Source: Bacteroidota bacterium
Lineage (GTDB): Bacteria; Bacteroidota; Bacteroidia; Chitinophagales; Chitinophagaceae
DNA: 64,000 nt
Assembly: GCA_013289015.1 (NCBI GenBank)
Contig: JABDAV010000002.1
Span: 1-64,000 of the forward strand
Reading direction: 5' to 3'
Positions within the stretch are counted from its first letter, which is position 1. Each line of letters opens with the position of its first letter. The notes beneath the pieces were generated by a model. That model was not told where the DNA came from. It made no database searches and was given only the letters and a program-made list of their open reading frames with translations. This document shows, one piece after another, positions 20,901 to 29,349 of the stretch. The position numbers and the translations under genes were made by a program.

Positions 20901-21727
20901 TTGATAAGTTTGGCGAGAAAGATCAGAAAGAACATTTGCGGAAACTTTTATACCCATTTATTTTAAGAAGAACTAAAGAACAGGTAGCGAAAGACCTGCC
21001 TGAAAAAAGTGAAATGATTCTTTTCTGCGAAATGCCTGATGAACAAAGAAAGATCTATGAAGCTTACCGCAACGATTACCGCGATAAAATTTTAGGAACT
21101 GTTGAAGAGAAAGGAGCGAATAAATCACAGCTTACCATTTTGCAGGGTTTAATGAAGTTGCGGCAAATATGCGACAGCCCGGCAATTATAAATGATGAAG
21201 AAAAATATCCTAACGTTTCTGTAAAGCTGGAAGAACTGGGAAGAGAAATATCTGAAAATATCGGTGATCACAAAGCGCTGGTGTTCTCGCAATTTTTAGG
21301 CATGCTTGCATTGATAAAAGAAAAAATGAAAGAGCTTGGAATTGATTATGCTTATTTTGACGGAAGCACTTCTGCTATTGACAGGGAAAAGGCTATTCAA
21401 CGTTTTCAAACTGATGAGAATTGCCGTGTGTTTTTGATATCGTTGAAAGCTGGTGGTGTTGGTTTGAATTTAACCGCAGCAGACTATGTGTATATAGTTG
21501 ATCCATGGTGGAACCCTGCCGTAGAACAGCAGGCGATTGACAGAACGCATCGCATAGGGCAAACAAAAAATATTTTTGCTTACCGTATGATCTGTAAAGA
21601 CACAGTTGAAGATAAAATACTGAAGCTGCAGGAACGTAAACGTGCTTTAGCCGCAGAATTAATTACAGATGATGCAACTTTTGTAAAGAGCCTTACAAAA
21701 GAAGATGTTGAATATCTCTTCAGTTAA
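17972..21727 (+). CDS. SNF2/Swi2-family helicase with N-terminal SWIM-type zinc fingers
   Basis: CSCPYNLGDICRH and CNCNSETHYPLCVH; GGILADDMGLGKTVQ, DESQAIKNP, VEQQAIDRTHRIGQ. Confidence 0.95.
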   Translation: MALPHLIKYIYNNGTDEVIRRGKKIFSSGYVELIENDELLGSIVFRVRDDSYNTFYKVYISRYNNIQNLSLRCSCPYNLGDICRHEAGALFRLQELIDNNKLGETDTAYRQQHTIVRIKQLEIRSIRLLSAPDALQEAESYLRSNKANITEAANDIVKAELNYEDQTYALQFRRNEEKNLDTSCNCNSETHYPLCVHKVIVLMQLLSSFGASFFDTISNRDREKNKLLALYGYSVDDDLEGKFEFTFRDGKPFLRVLDPGIKRIVAPPPERKPFLMPIQKEVLVEEKAPEITQYQKLGVVLKYDAFQYPFIQSDAIKGEVNEETKEFAGKIERLDLTKFVNTEDLSEDDKMLIQQLRKLLPSEVTRYLNRNSPFSGIWENITQQHNDDLPEETRYLIIEYLLPKYKKLFSEISEGNFAFTLQQQKPFITANLQQAILSNQYIQPQFVVDYTNNVYEIKCHVKLLNAVVALTENEIASSLVFKHENTFYLWQKTDDVLLAERFLANGKISIAEDDWNKQLNEFILPLTKQYDVQFSGIQKEEVKNIKPEMRLLIKEKSDYLLFQPLFNYSGYDVRHEDKDRIIIPSAGKLIIIHRNAEAEKILVKKIENLHSSFIHTDSDTLALKGTDVLKNNWFFLFADAIKELNIPVYGFDALKKYRFNTAKPSTKIFISNNTDWFDAKIDIHFGEQKVTVADVKKALANKQQFVPLQDGTLGILPEDWIRRYSMLFAVGEGKATNIKLSKYHFGVIEELYAQRNEEEVFFRLEEKYERLKEHHSVKQIDPPEHLAHVLRPYQISGFQWLNYLSEVNWGGILADDMGLGKTVQALSFLHHYKNQYSKIRALVVCPTSLMFNWENEIKKFTPSLSWFIHHGSARSQQLDAFQSADIVITTYGTLRSDIQLFTEAEFDYVILDESQAIKNPHSKVTKAAGLLNAKNRLCMSGTPLQNNTFDMFAQMNFLNPGMLGSMEFFRQEFAIPIDKFGEKDQKEHLRKLLYPFILRRTKEQVAKDLPEKSEMILFCEMPDEQRKIYEAYRNDYRDKILGTVEEKGANKSQLTILQGLMKLRQICDSPAIINDEEKYPNVSVKLEELGREISENIGDHKALVFSQFLGMLALIKEKMKELGIDYAYFDGSTSAIDREKAIQRFQTDENCRVFLISLKAGGVGLNLTAADYVYIVDPWWNPAVEQQAIDRTHRIGQTKNIFAYRMICKDTVEDKILKLQERKRALAAELITDDATFVKSLTKEDVEYLFS

Positions 21728-21739
21728 ATATATAAGCAC

Positions 21740-22240
21740 TTATATATTTTGCTGCAGATTTCCTGCATAATATTTTTTAAAAATAATAGACAGCGGAAAC
21801 CCTATCATAAAAATTAAAATAAGCGCTGCCTTTATTGCATTAATAGGATTAAAAGGGTATTTGGGTGTATTGCTTAGCGGCACTATAACCCGACTCATAA
21901 TCAACCAAATAATTATTCCGATAATTATTGCAGTTAAAGCAATATTAATGCGCAGGAATTTTAATCTTGGATAAAGCAGAAAGAAAGCTATAGTAAATAA
22001 CAAGGCTATTACAAAATGCAGTAATAAACCTATCCATACCATTGAATCATTATCGCCAAAAGCAGCTTTTCCAAAAACACCGCTGGCAATGAATTTCAAA
22101 ACACCTTCAGGCCCTTTTCCTGTTTTTAAATAATAATCAACAAATGCAGTTAGAATATCGAGGCTGCCCGCAATTAACCATGCGAACAAAATAGTTTTAA
22201 AGGCACCCGGTTTATTGTAGTTAGCAGTTATCGTGGTCAT
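21740..22240 (-). CDS. hypothetical membrane protein
   Basis: Four predicted hydrophobic helices in an intact 166-aa ORF. Confidence 0.8.
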   Translation of the reverse strand: MTTITANYNKPGAFKTILFAWLIAGSLDILTAFVDYYLKTGKGPEGVLKFIASGVFGKAAFGDNDSMVWIGLLLHFVIALLFTIAFFLLYPRLKFLRINIALTAIIIGIIIWLIMSRVIVPLSNTPKYPFNPINAIKAALILIFMIGFPLSIIFKKYYAGNLQQNI

Positions 22241-22492
22241 AATAGATGATTTTTATCAAAATAAAATCACTTATCGTTTGCATATTTTTTTTTCTTTAAA
22301 ATACTATTTGCAACTTACCAACTACTATTTCTTTATGCTGAAAGGATTATATAGGTCTCTATGATCTGATTGATGATTGAATGCCTTCATTAATTGAATA
22401 AACCCCTGGTTGACGCAGCACAATAATGTTCCGGCTTTTCCTATATAAAGAGAGCCTCCAAAGAATTTATTACCAAATGAGAAAAGCAATCG

Positions 22493-22546
22493 GGAATAGC
22501 ATTGAAAATATTTGCTTGTTGATGATGAAGAAAACAATGCTATTCC
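22493..22546. repeat. 12-bp perfect inverted repeat forming an intergenic hairpin
   Basis: GGAATAGCATTG-N30-CAATGCTATTCC. Confidence 0.75.
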
Positions 22547-22640
22547 TTTTATCGTAAAATGTTTGTTATAAATTATAATAAAGCTTTTTGTCTTTCATAG
22601 GTGCAATAAGAGCAGTTAAAGCACTGGCTTGCTGCTCTTC

Positions 22641-23378
22641 CTATCTTCTTTCAAGCAGCCACCATAATTTTTTACGCTCCTTTATTTTATAGTTCCCCAT
22701 AATATACGTGCGTATATGATGCATGGCTTCATCAACACTATCTGTTATTAAAACCAGTTGGAGATCTTCGGGATTGATCGTTTGTGCTTTTACCATGTCG
22801 GCCATTAGATCAGCCAATTCTTTATAATACTCTTTTCCAAATAAAATAACAGGAAACTGTGTAATGCTTTTGGTTTGAATTAATGTAAGTGTTTCAAAAA
22901 ATTCATCCATCGTTCCAAATCCGCCGGGCATGCATATAAATGCATAAGAATATTTTATAAGCAATGCTTTGCGCACAAAAAAATAATCAAATGTTATGCT
23001 CTTATTTACATAGATATTTACTTTTTGTTCAAAGGGTAATTTAATATTACAGCCTACAGACATGCCGCCATTTTCATACGCGCCTCGGTTTGCCGCTTCC
23101 ATAATTCCCGGGCCGCCGCCTGTCATTGTTGTAAATCCAACTTCTGCAATGCGTTTACCAAACTCTCTCGCTTTTTGATAATAGATATGATCTTCTTTAA
23201 ATCTCGCAGATCCAAAAACAGTAATGCACGGACCAACAAAATGAAGCGTGCGAAATCCTTTGATAAACTGCATCCATAATTTAATACTGAATATAAACTC
23301 ATAGCTGCGGCTTTTTGGTCCTTCAAGATAAACAGATGACTTCGCAGGAATTATACGATTCGTTTCTTTCATTGGCAT
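22641..23378 (-). CDS. LOG family (TIGR00730-type) Rossmann-fold protein
   Basis: VFGSARFKEDHIYYQKAREFG, MTGGGPGIMEAANRGA, MPGGFGTMDEFFE. Confidence 0.93.
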   Translation of the reverse strand: MPMKETNRIIPAKSSVYLEGPKSRSYEFIFSIKLWMQFIKGFRTLHFVGPCITVFGSARFKEDHIYYQKAREFGKRIAEVGFTTMTGGGPGIMEAANRGAYENGGMSVGCNIKLPFEQKVNIYVNKSITFDYFFVRKALLIKYSYAFICMPGGFGTMDEFFETLTLIQTKSITQFPVILFGKEYYKELADLMADMVKAQTINPEDLQLVLITDSVDEAMHHIRTYIMGNYKIKERKKLWWLLERR

Positions 23379-23450
23379 TCGTAAAAATAAAAAGGATTTT
23401 ATCTAACTTAGTGATAATGTTTTTTGCTAACCTCATCTAAATATTTAAAC

Positions 23451-24059
23451 ATGTTACTGCATGTTAATGCTGAAAATCCCAACGGCCGGCATATAAAAAC
23501 CATTAGAGAATGTTTACTGGATGGCGGCGTTATAATTTATCCAACAGATACAATCTATGGTTTGGGTTGCGATATCTTTCAACAAAAAGCAATTGAAAAA
23601 ATTTGCAAGATCAAAAATGTGCAGCCGCAAAAAGCACAGTTAAGTTTCATTTGTTATGATCTAAGTGATCTGAGCAAATACACGAAAGGGATTTCAACGC
23701 CATTGTATCGCATGTTGAAAGAACATTTGCCTGGTGCATACACATTCATTTTACCTGCAAGCAAAGAAGTGCCGAAAATTCTGCAGAGCAATAAGCATAC
23801 AATTGGATTGCGTATTCCTGATAATAATATTGCAAGAGAAATTGTGCGGCAGTTAGAACATCCTATCTTATCTGCATCATTACCGGGAGAAATGGTGGAA
23901 GAATATACTGATCCAGAATTAATGTATGAGAATTTTAAAAACCTTGTTGATATTGTTGTTGACGGCGGCACGGGCGGAATGGTCCCTTCAACTGTCATTG
24001 ATTGCACGAAAGATGAATATGAAGTAATAAGAATGGGCGCAGGCGAATGGAGTGAGTAA
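23451..24059 (+). CDS. L-threonylcarbamoyladenylate synthase (Sua5/YciO/YrdC family)
   Basis: GGVIIYPTDTIYGLGCDIFQQKAIEKICKIK; start at MLLHVNAENPNGRHIK. Confidence 0.9.
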   Translation: MLLHVNAENPNGRHIKTIRECLLDGGVIIYPTDTIYGLGCDIFQQKAIEKICKIKNVQPQKAQLSFICYDLSDLSKYTKGISTPLYRMLKEHLPGAYTFILPASKEVPKILQSNKHTIGLRIPDNNIAREIVRQLEHPILSASLPGEMVEEYTDPELMYENFKNLVDIVVDGGTGGMVPSTVIDCTKDEYEVIRMGAGEWSE

Positions 24060-24060
24060 C

Positions 24061-24075
24061 AGGTGTCAGACACCT
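24061..24075. terminator. 15-bp perfect palindrome overlapping the gcvT stop codon
   Basis: AGGTGTCAGACACCT between convergent genes. Confidence 0.5.
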
Positions 24076-25186
24076 AACTAAACGGCATTTTTACAATCTT
24101 CGCTTTTAGCAGGTTGTTACGTATCTCAATAAAAATTTCATTGTCTAACCCTGCGTAAACCACATCAACGTAACCCATTCCGATTGCTTTATTTAATGAA
24201 GGTGATTGCGTGCCGCTTGTAACTTTTCCAATTGTATTTCCATCAGCATCCTTAATTAAATAATCATGACGCGCAATACCGCGATCGATCATTTCAAAAC
24301 CAACCAGCTTTCTTTTAATGCCTTCTGATTTTTGCTTTTCTAAAATTTCTTTTGCTGTAAATGATGATGGCTTATTTAGTTTGGTTATCCAACCTAAACC
24401 TGCTTCAAGCGGAGATGTTGTATCATCAATATCATTACCATATAAGCAATATCCCATTTCTAATCTCAACGTATCTCTTGCACCTAAGCCAATCGGTTTT
24501 ATGCCGGCTGATTTGCCTGCTTCAAAAATGGCATCCCATATTGTTGAAGCGTTGTCATCTTTATCTTCAAAATAAATTTCTACTCCTCCTGCACCGGTGT
24601 AACCCGTTGCACTGATGAGCACATTATCAACACCGGCAAACTTTCCTTTTACGAATGTGTAATATTTAAGATTGAGAATATCTATCTCAGTTAATGGCTG
24701 TAAGATCTTTGTAGCATTGGGACCTTGTATGGCAAGCAAACAGGTTTTGTCGCTGATGTTATGCATTTCTACAGCCCCCCCTTGCCCCCCCTGCAGGGGG
24801 GAATTGTGTGATGCGATCCAGTTCCAGTCTTTCTCAATATTACCTGCATTTACAACAAGCATATACACTTTGTTTTCTTCAATACAATAAACAATTAAAT
24901 CATCAACAATACCTGCTTCATTGTTTGTGAAAGAACTGTATTGCGCTTTGCTGTTGGTTAATTTGGAAGCATCATTGGTTGTTACACGTTGAATTAAATC
25001 CAAAGCATATTCACCTTTCAAAATAAATTCACCCATGTGGCTCACATCAAACACGCCCGCATTATTGCGTACAGCCGCATGTTCATCATTAATGCCTGTA
25101 TAACTTATGGGCATATTATAACCGGCAAACTCAGCCATCTTTGCTTTTAATTCTATGTGCTTCTGTGTGAAAGGTGTATTCTTCAT
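24074..25186 (-). CDS. gcvT: Glycine cleavage system aminomethyltransferase (T protein)
   Basis: [29 protein letters not shown].., [38 protein letters not shown]-track start at 25258 lies within the recQ terminator hairpin. Confidence 0.93.
   Translation of the reverse strand: MKNTPFTQKHIELKAKMAEFAGYNMPISYTGINDEHAAVRNNAGVFDVSHMGEFILKGEYALDLIQRVTTNDASKLTNSKAQYSSFTNNEAGIVDDLIVYCIEENKVYMLVVNAGNIEKDWNWIASHNSPLQGGQGGAVEMHNISDKTCLLAIQGPNATKILQPLTEIDILNLKYYTFVKGKFAGVDNVLISATGYTGAGGVEIYFEDKDDNASTIWDAIFEAGKSAGIKPIGLGARDTLRLEMGYCLYGNDIDDTTSPLEAGLGWITKLNKPSSFTAKEILEKQKSEGIKRKLVGFEMIDRGIARHDYLIKDADGNTIGKVTSGTQSPSLNKAIGMGYVDVVYAGLDNEIFIEIRNNLLKAKIVKMPFS
24771..24805 (-). repeat. GC-rich palindromic repeat carried in frame within gcvT ([12 protein letters not shown])
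   Basis: AATTCCCCCCTGCAGGGGGGCAAGGGGGGCTGT on minus strand; core CCCCCCTGCAGGGGGG is a perfect palindrome. Confidence 0.7.
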
Positions 25187-25232
25187 GCAAGCGAATTTGC
25201 GACAAAAATAACAGAGATGAATGCGAGTAAAA

Positions 25233-25266
25233 AATAAAGCTTGAACATGCACGTTCAAGCTTTATT
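25233..25266 (-). terminator. Intrinsic terminator downstream of recQ
   Basis: AATAAAGCTTGAAC-ATGCAC-GTTCAAGCTTTATT. Confidence 0.85.
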
Positions 25267-25286
25267 AAATTTTACTTGAAGAAAAA

Positions 25287-27575
25287 CTAATTCCCGTACT
25301 CGCTTAAAAACTTAATACGCATTATTTTAAGTTGCTCCCAGTTATAACCGCTATCAGACAACTTTTCCTGTGCCACCTGCAAAGAAGAGTCGTCACAGTT
25401 TTTAAAGTAATCAATTATTTCATCTTTATCATAATCATCAAGGTTCATATCATCAATGGCATAATCAAGGTTCAACCGTGTGCCGCTTGCCACAATGGTT
25501 TCCATTTCTTCCAGCAATCCATCAAGACGCAGATCTTTATTGCGTGCAATAGTTGCCAACGGAATTTTTTTATCAATATTTTGAATGATGTAAATTTTGT
25601 TACTGCCTTTGTTGGCAACGGACCGCATTACAAAATCATCTGGTTTTTCAACATCGTTTTCTTCAACATAATTTGCAATCATATCTACAAATGGCCTTCC
25701 GAATTTTAATGCTTTGCCTTTGCTTACGCCCTGGCATTTTTCGAGCTCAGCCAACGTGGTAGGATACATGGTTGCCATGTCCTGCAACGAACTTTCGAGA
25801 AAGATAACAAACGGTGGAAGCTTTTTCTTTTTGCCTTCTTCATGGCGCAACTCTTTCAGCATTTCAAACAACTTTTCATCTGCGGCTGCACCTGTGCCGT
25901 TGCTTTCATTTTCTTCATCATCTTCATTCGCTTCTTCAAACAAATTATTCAAAACAATCTTGAATGAAGTCGGCTTCTTTATAAACTTAACGCCTGCTTC
26001 CGTAAATTTCAGCAACCCATATTCTTCAATATCTTTTCTTATAATATTGCTGAGCAACATCTGTCTTATTAAACTATTCCAAAAATGTTCACCTTTATCT
26101 TTGCCAATACCAAACTCAGGAAATCCTTCATGACGGAACATGGTTGTTTGCGGCGTAAGTTTTCCTATTATAATTGTTACAACATAGTCTGCCGGAAACT
26201 TCTCATCCAATGCTTTAATTACTTTCAGCGCTTTAACCACTTCATCTTTTGTTTCGATCTTTTCTTTTGGATGAAGACAATTGTCGCAATTGCCACAGTT
26301 TTCTTCTTTGCGTTCTTCACCAAAATAATGCAGTAAAATTTTTCTTCTGCACACAGAACTCTCCGCATAAGCAACCGATTCATTAATCAATTGCGCGCCA
26401 ACCTCTCTTTCACTTAATGGCTTATCGCGCATTAAATGTTCCAGCTTGCTTACATCTTTATGCGAGTAATATAAAATACATTTCCCTTCCAGTCCATCGC
26501 GCCCGGCACGGCCTGTTTCCTGGTAATAATTTTCTATTGATTTGGGTATGTTGAAATGAATTACAAAGCGTATGTCGGGCTTGTCAATGCCCATTCCAAA
26601 TGCAATAGTTGCAACAATTACCTGTGTATCTTCATTTAAAAACAAGTCTTGCCTTTCTGCTCTCAGTTTAGAATCAAGACCGGCATGATAAGCAACAGCT
26701 TTAATATTATTAGCAACTAAAATCTCTGCGAGCTCTTCTGTTGTCTTGCGGTTAAGCGTATAAATGATCCCGCTTTTTCCAGACATGTTTGTTATAAACC
26801 GAACGAGCGCTTTTACGGTTTGATCTTTCTTAACCTTGGGTTGGATTTCATAATACAGGTTTGGCCTGTTGAACGAGGAAATAAAAATATTCGGATTACG
26901 AAGGCCGAGGTTTTTTACAATATCGCTTTGCACTTTTGGTGTTGCTGTTGCAGTTAGTGCTACAACCGGAATTTTTTCATCAATGATATCCATCATTTCG
27001 CGAAGCCGCCTGTATTCAGGCCTGAAGTCGTGGCCCCATTCTGAAATGCAATGCGCTTCATCCACTGCGAAAAAAGAAATTTTAAGATCTCTGAAGAAGT
27101 CAAGATTCTCCTGCTTTGTTAATGTTTCAGGAGCAACATATAATAATTTTGTTTTGCTGGCCTTCAGATCATCTTTTACTTCCTTTATCTGGCCTTTGTT
27201 TAAAGAAGAATTTAAAAAATGTGCCACATGATCTTTTTCGCTGTAGCCGCGTATAAGATCAACCTGGTTTTTCATCAGGGCTATCAATGGGCTTACTATA
27301 ATAGCACAACCTTCCTGCATTAGTGCCGGCAATTGGTAACATAAACTTTTACCGCCACCGGTTGGCATAATAACAAACGTATCTCTTCCGCTTAACAGGC
27401 TTCTTATCGCTTCTTCCTGCCTTTCTTTAAATTGCGAGAAGCCAAAATGTTCATATAGAGAATCATAAATGTTATGGTTGCCGTTTAAATTTTCTTTTTG
27501 AGGGACTGATTTTTTTGCAGCGCTCTTTTCAGTCGACTTTTCTGCAGACTCTTTTACAAGTAATTTCTTTGCCAT
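25287..27575 (-). CDS. recQ: ATP-dependent DNA helicase RecQ
   Basis: [46 protein letters not shown] and HRDC-like C-terminus. Confidence 0.97.
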   Translation of the reverse strand: MAKKLLVKESAEKSTEKSAAKKSVPQKENLNGNHNIYDSLYEHFGFSQFKERQEEAIRSLLSGRDTFVIMPTGGGKSLCYQLPALMQEGCAIIVSPLIALMKNQVDLIRGYSEKDHVAHFLNSSLNKGQIKEVKDDLKASKTKLLYVAPETLTKQENLDFFRDLKISFFAVDEAHCISEWGHDFRPEYRRLREMMDIIDEKIPVVALTATATPKVQSDIVKNLGLRNPNIFISSFNRPNLYYEIQPKVKKDQTVKALVRFITNMSGKSGIIYTLNRKTTEELAEILVANNIKAVAYHAGLDSKLRAERQDLFLNEDTQVIVATIAFGMGIDKPDIRFVIHFNIPKSIENYYQETGRAGRDGLEGKCILYYSHKDVSKLEHLMRDKPLSEREVGAQLINESVAYAESSVCRRKILLHYFGEERKEENCGNCDNCLHPKEKIETKDEVVKALKVIKALDEKFPADYVVTIIIGKLTPQTTMFRHEGFPEFGIGKDKGEHFWNSLIRQMLLSNIIRKDIEEYGLLKFTEAGVKFIKKPTSFKIVLNNLFEEANEDDEENESNGTGAAADEKLFEMLKELRHEEGKKKKLPPFVIFLESSLQDMATMYPTTLAELEKCQGVSKGKALKFGRPFVDMIANYVEENDVEKPDDFVMRSVANKGSNKIYIIQNIDKKIPLATIARNKDLRLDGLLEEMETIVASGTRLNLDYAIDDMNLDDYDKDEIIDYFKNCDDSSLQVAQEKLSDSGYNWEQLKIMRIKFLSEYGN

Positions 27576-27904
27576 TTGTTCACAAATTTCCGCCTCTCTT
27601 AAGATGGGAGCCGTAATAAATTTTAAGGTACTAAATCCATTTTAATTTTCAAAAACTGCTACAATATAATTATGCGGAGTTTCTCACGTGGTTGTAACAA
27701 AAATAAGCCATTAAAGATTTTTTTCCTATCTCAATTCGTTAAAGTTAACGTGAGTTTTGAATGTTCGAAGTGAAATTCAATATTATAATAATGCAGACTT
27801 ATAAAATTAACCACAACCTGTACCGGTACTTCGGTACAGTCACATAGTCCGCATAGAGGAAACACATAGACTGATTGAATTGAGCTTCTGTGCAAAACCC
27901 TATT

Positions 27905-27973
27905 CGCGCAGTTGCGGGATAAGTTGTTTCTATGTCTTTGGGGTGAAATAACACCCAACCCTTGCGTTAAACT
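27905..27973. repeat. Direct repeat copy R1
   Basis: GCGCAGTTGCGGGATAAGTTGTTTCTATGTC...AACACCCAACC..GCGTTAAA. Confidence 0.8.
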
Positions 27974-28244
27974 ATCTGCGAACTTTTATTTCGCATCGTT
28001 CATCTTAAGCTACCGTGTACCCACATCTTTAAAAATTAATATACTTCATTCTTTGCACAACCTGGCTGAACGTTACTGTATTGTAACCCGCCTCGTATCC
28101 GGGAAGTACCTGCAGGCTTATTTTTACAAAATATACCCGATGTTTCTTCGATCCAATGGATCGAAGTTATATCGAAGAAATGAGCTTGCAGGTACGAATG
28201 GCCTTTTAACAGTTTTTCCAAAGAAAACTTGTGGGTACACAGTA

Positions 28245-28315
28245 GCACAGTTGCGGGACAAGTTGTTTCTATGTCACTGGTAGTGAAATTAACACCCAAA
28301 CCTCACGTTAAAGTT
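28245..28315. repeat. Direct repeat copy R2
   Basis: GCACAGTTGCGGGACAAGTTGTTTCTATGTC...AACACCCAAACC..ACGTTAAA. Confidence 0.8.
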
Positions 28316-28333
28316 AATAGGCTTTAATTCACA

Positions 28334-28362
28334 TTGCTCTTAAAAACAACACTGTACATTTG
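28334..28362 (+). promoter_or_regulatory. Candidate Bacteroidota promoter TTG-N18-TACATTTG
   Basis: -33/-7 type match directly upstream of kdsD ATG (28369). Confidence 0.55.
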
Positions 28363-28368
28363 CGACGG

Positions 28369-29334
28369 ATGAAGACAAGCATACAACAATCTGCTGTTAA
28401 CACAATAACGAAAGAAGCTGCTGCTATTGCAGGATTGATCCCTTTTATTGATAACGCTTTTGAAGAGGCTGTAAAAACAATACAGCAATGCGGAGGCCGT
28501 GTGGTTATAAGCGGCATTGGCAAAAGCGCTATCGTAGCGCAAAAAATTGTTGCTACACTAAACTCAACAGGCACAGCAGCTTTGTTCATGCATGCGGGGG
28601 ATGCTATTCATGGTGATCTTGGAATGATTCAGCCAAATGATGTTGTACTTATTTTAAGTAAAAGCGGTGAGAGTGAGGAAATAAAAGTGTTGGTTCCATT
28701 AATTAAAAACGCCGGCAATATATTAATAGCGGTATCAGGGAATGAAGCATCTTTTCTTGTAAAACATGCTAATATTTTTTTAAACACAACTGTTAGTGAA
28801 GAAGCCTGCCCTAATAACCTGGCTCCTACAAGCAGCACAACAGCACAAATGGTTATGGGTGATGCGCTTGCCGTTTGCCTTATGCAACTGAATGGTTTTG
28901 ATAGTGAAGATTTCGCAAAATTTCATCCGGGCGGCAATTTGGGCAAGCGATTGTATTTAAGGGTTGATGATATTTACAGGCTAAACGAAAAGCCTGTTAT
29001 TAATGAGAATAAAGCCTTTAAAGATGTTATCGTAGGAATATCAAAGGGTAGGTTGGGAGCCATTGCCGTTTTAAATGAAAAAGATAAGATTACCGGTATT
29101 ATTACTGACGGAGATATAAGAAGACTGCTTGAAAAAACGGATGATATAAAAAATTTGAAAGCTGCTGATATATCTGTGGCTGAACCCAAAAAAATAACAC
29201 ATACAACGCTTGCTGTAGAAGCGCTTGATAAAATGAATGCGCATGGCATTAATCAGTTGATAGTTGTGGATGATAATGATGCTTTCCTGGGTTTTATACA
29301 TTTACATGATCTTATTCGTGAAGGAATAATTTAA
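28369..29334 (+). CDS. kdsD: KpsF/GutQ family sugar-phosphate isomerase (arabinose-5-phosphate isomerase)
   Basis: SIS domain VVISGIGKSAIVAQKI, STTAQMVMGDALAV, tandem CBS domains. Confidence 0.93.
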   Translation: MKTSIQQSAVNTITKEAAAIAGLIPFIDNAFEEAVKTIQQCGGRVVISGIGKSAIVAQKIVATLNSTGTAALFMHAGDAIHGDLGMIQPNDVVLILSKSGESEEIKVLVPLIKNAGNILIAVSGNEASFLVKHANIFLNTTVSEEACPNNLAPTSSTTAQMVMGDALAVCLMQLNGFDSEDFAKFHPGGNLGKRLYLRVDDIYRLNEKPVINENKAFKDVIVGISKGRLGAIAVLNEKDKITGIITDGDIRRLLEKTDDIKNLKAADISVAEPKKITHTTLAVEALDKMNAHGINQLIVVDDNDAFLGFIHLHDLIREGII

Positions 29335-29349
29335 ATATCTTGCATCTTT

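Larger units (their letters stand above)
27738..28315. mobile_element. Putative non-autonomous element with nested inverted repeats
   Basis: Left TTAACGTGAGTTTTGAATGTT versus reverse complement of right TTAACGTGAGGTTTGGGTGTT; internal direct repeats 27907/28245 and nested hairpin 28014-28241. Confidence 0.55.

Noticed and set aside
22325-22537. 70-aa minus-strand ORF
   Set aside because: Overlaps the 12-bp inverted repeat; low-complexity start and no family resemblance.
25187-25258. Extended N-terminus of the gcvT ORF
   Set aside because: The first 24 codons cross the recQ terminator hairpin; [10 protein letters not shown] at 25186 is the conserved-looking start.
27912-28299. ORFs of 87-123 aa in the recQ-kdsD gap
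   Set aside because: They lie entirely in nested inverted/direct repeats on both strands and show no recognisable family.
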